This document shows positions 33,979-34,201 of a stretch of DNA of 34,201 bases, one piece after another. The DNA is from Burkholderiales bacterium (GTDB lineage Bacteria > Pseudomonadota > Gammaproteobacteria > Burkholderiales > Casimicrobiaceae): positions 1 to 34,201 of the forward strand of contig JAITMR010000066.1 in the NCBI GenBank assembly GCA_031277215.1, given 5' to 3'. The number at the start of each line of letters is the position of its first letter. Positions within the stretch are counted from its first letter, which is position 1. The notes beneath the pieces are model-generated. The model worked only from the letters and a program-made list of their open reading frames with translations. It made no database searches and was not told where the DNA came from. Both the position numbers and the translations under genes were made by a program.

Positions 33979-34083
33979 AGCAGTGTAAACCATTCCGGCT
34001 ATTCAACCCAAAAACCTCAGTTGACTTCTCGTAACTCTACGAAAAACCGCATGGCCGCTTGCTTTGGCGTCTTTTTAACCTAA

Positions 34084-34201
34084 GGAACCTCTGAACAAAA
34101 CGCCATTCGAACGAATTTCATTAAGCCGCCGCTTTTGATTTTCAAAAATGCTGCGAAACGGCTCAAAAACTCCCGTTTATCCCGCGCTCACGCCTCGGGA
34201 A
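34084..34201 (+). mobile_element. IS5-like element end at the window edge
   Basis: CTAA at 34080-34083 followed by GGAACCTCTGAAC repeats the terminal pattern of the IS at the left edge. The remaining bases contain no recognisable transposase start within the window, so which end this is remains unknown. Confidence 0.45.

Noticed and set aside
33935-34083. SAM riboswitch upstream of metY
   Set aside because: Only a single 8-bp hairpin is seen; the conserved elements of SAM-I, SAM-II or SAM-V are not recognisable.

Overview
The window looks like the chromosome of a Gram-negative betaproteobacterium (Pseudomonadota). The evidence is the conserved run tig-clpP-clpX-lon-hupB-tRNA(Val)-tRNA(Asp)-ppiD, LPS heptose genes (waaF, hldD), a tkt-gap-pgk cluster and a GlrK/QseG/GlrR two-component operon. 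Both ends lie in IS5-like sequence. The left end is inside a transposase, and the last 118 bases follow a CTAA-flanked terminal-repeat-like motif. The segment may therefore be a contig bounded by insertion sequences.

Layout. 1-308: IS5-family end. 669-3393 (+): cysS (variant type), an MliC-like lysozyme-inhibitor lipoprotein, bioY and a KTSC-domain protein. 3550-7859 (-): pgk, gap, tkt. 7941-8036: a 96-bp MITE-like palindrome. 8335-9568 (+): speD-speE (spermidine). 9569-10198: gene-free and packed with repeats. 10199-12399: four small accessory genes (DUF4870-like membrane protein, EamA transporter, yegP, PepSY-like). 12515-12591: tRNA-Met. 12653-15558: cobB sirtuin, then ilvE and waaF. 15686-18347 (-): comEA-like, hldD, alr. 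18354-19203: no protein gene but a dense regulatory region. 19204-22670 (-): glrK-qseG-glrR. 22719: folA (+). 23688-32398 (-): the protein quality-control run. 32451: tRNA-Leu. 32657: metY (-).

The most interesting part is 18577-18976, just downstream of glrR on the same strand. It holds two TGTC-N10-GACA palindromes, which is the GlrR operator known from enterobacterial glmY/glmZ. These are followed by a near-consensus IHF site, a sigma-54 promoter with exact -24/-12 spacing, and a roughly 193-nt stretch with stem-loops that ends in a strong intrinsic terminator. No credible protein is encoded there. I read this as a GlrR/sigma-54-controlled small RNA gene, organised like GlmY/GlmZ but without sequence resemblance that I can see, and placed downstream rather than upstream of the kinase-regulator operon. 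Its terminator loop (UCCUCCU) is an anti-Shine-Dalgarno motif.

Other points: lon has a good sigma-32 promoter. cysS carries KMAKS in place of KMSKS. Several dispersed repeat families sit just after stop codons.
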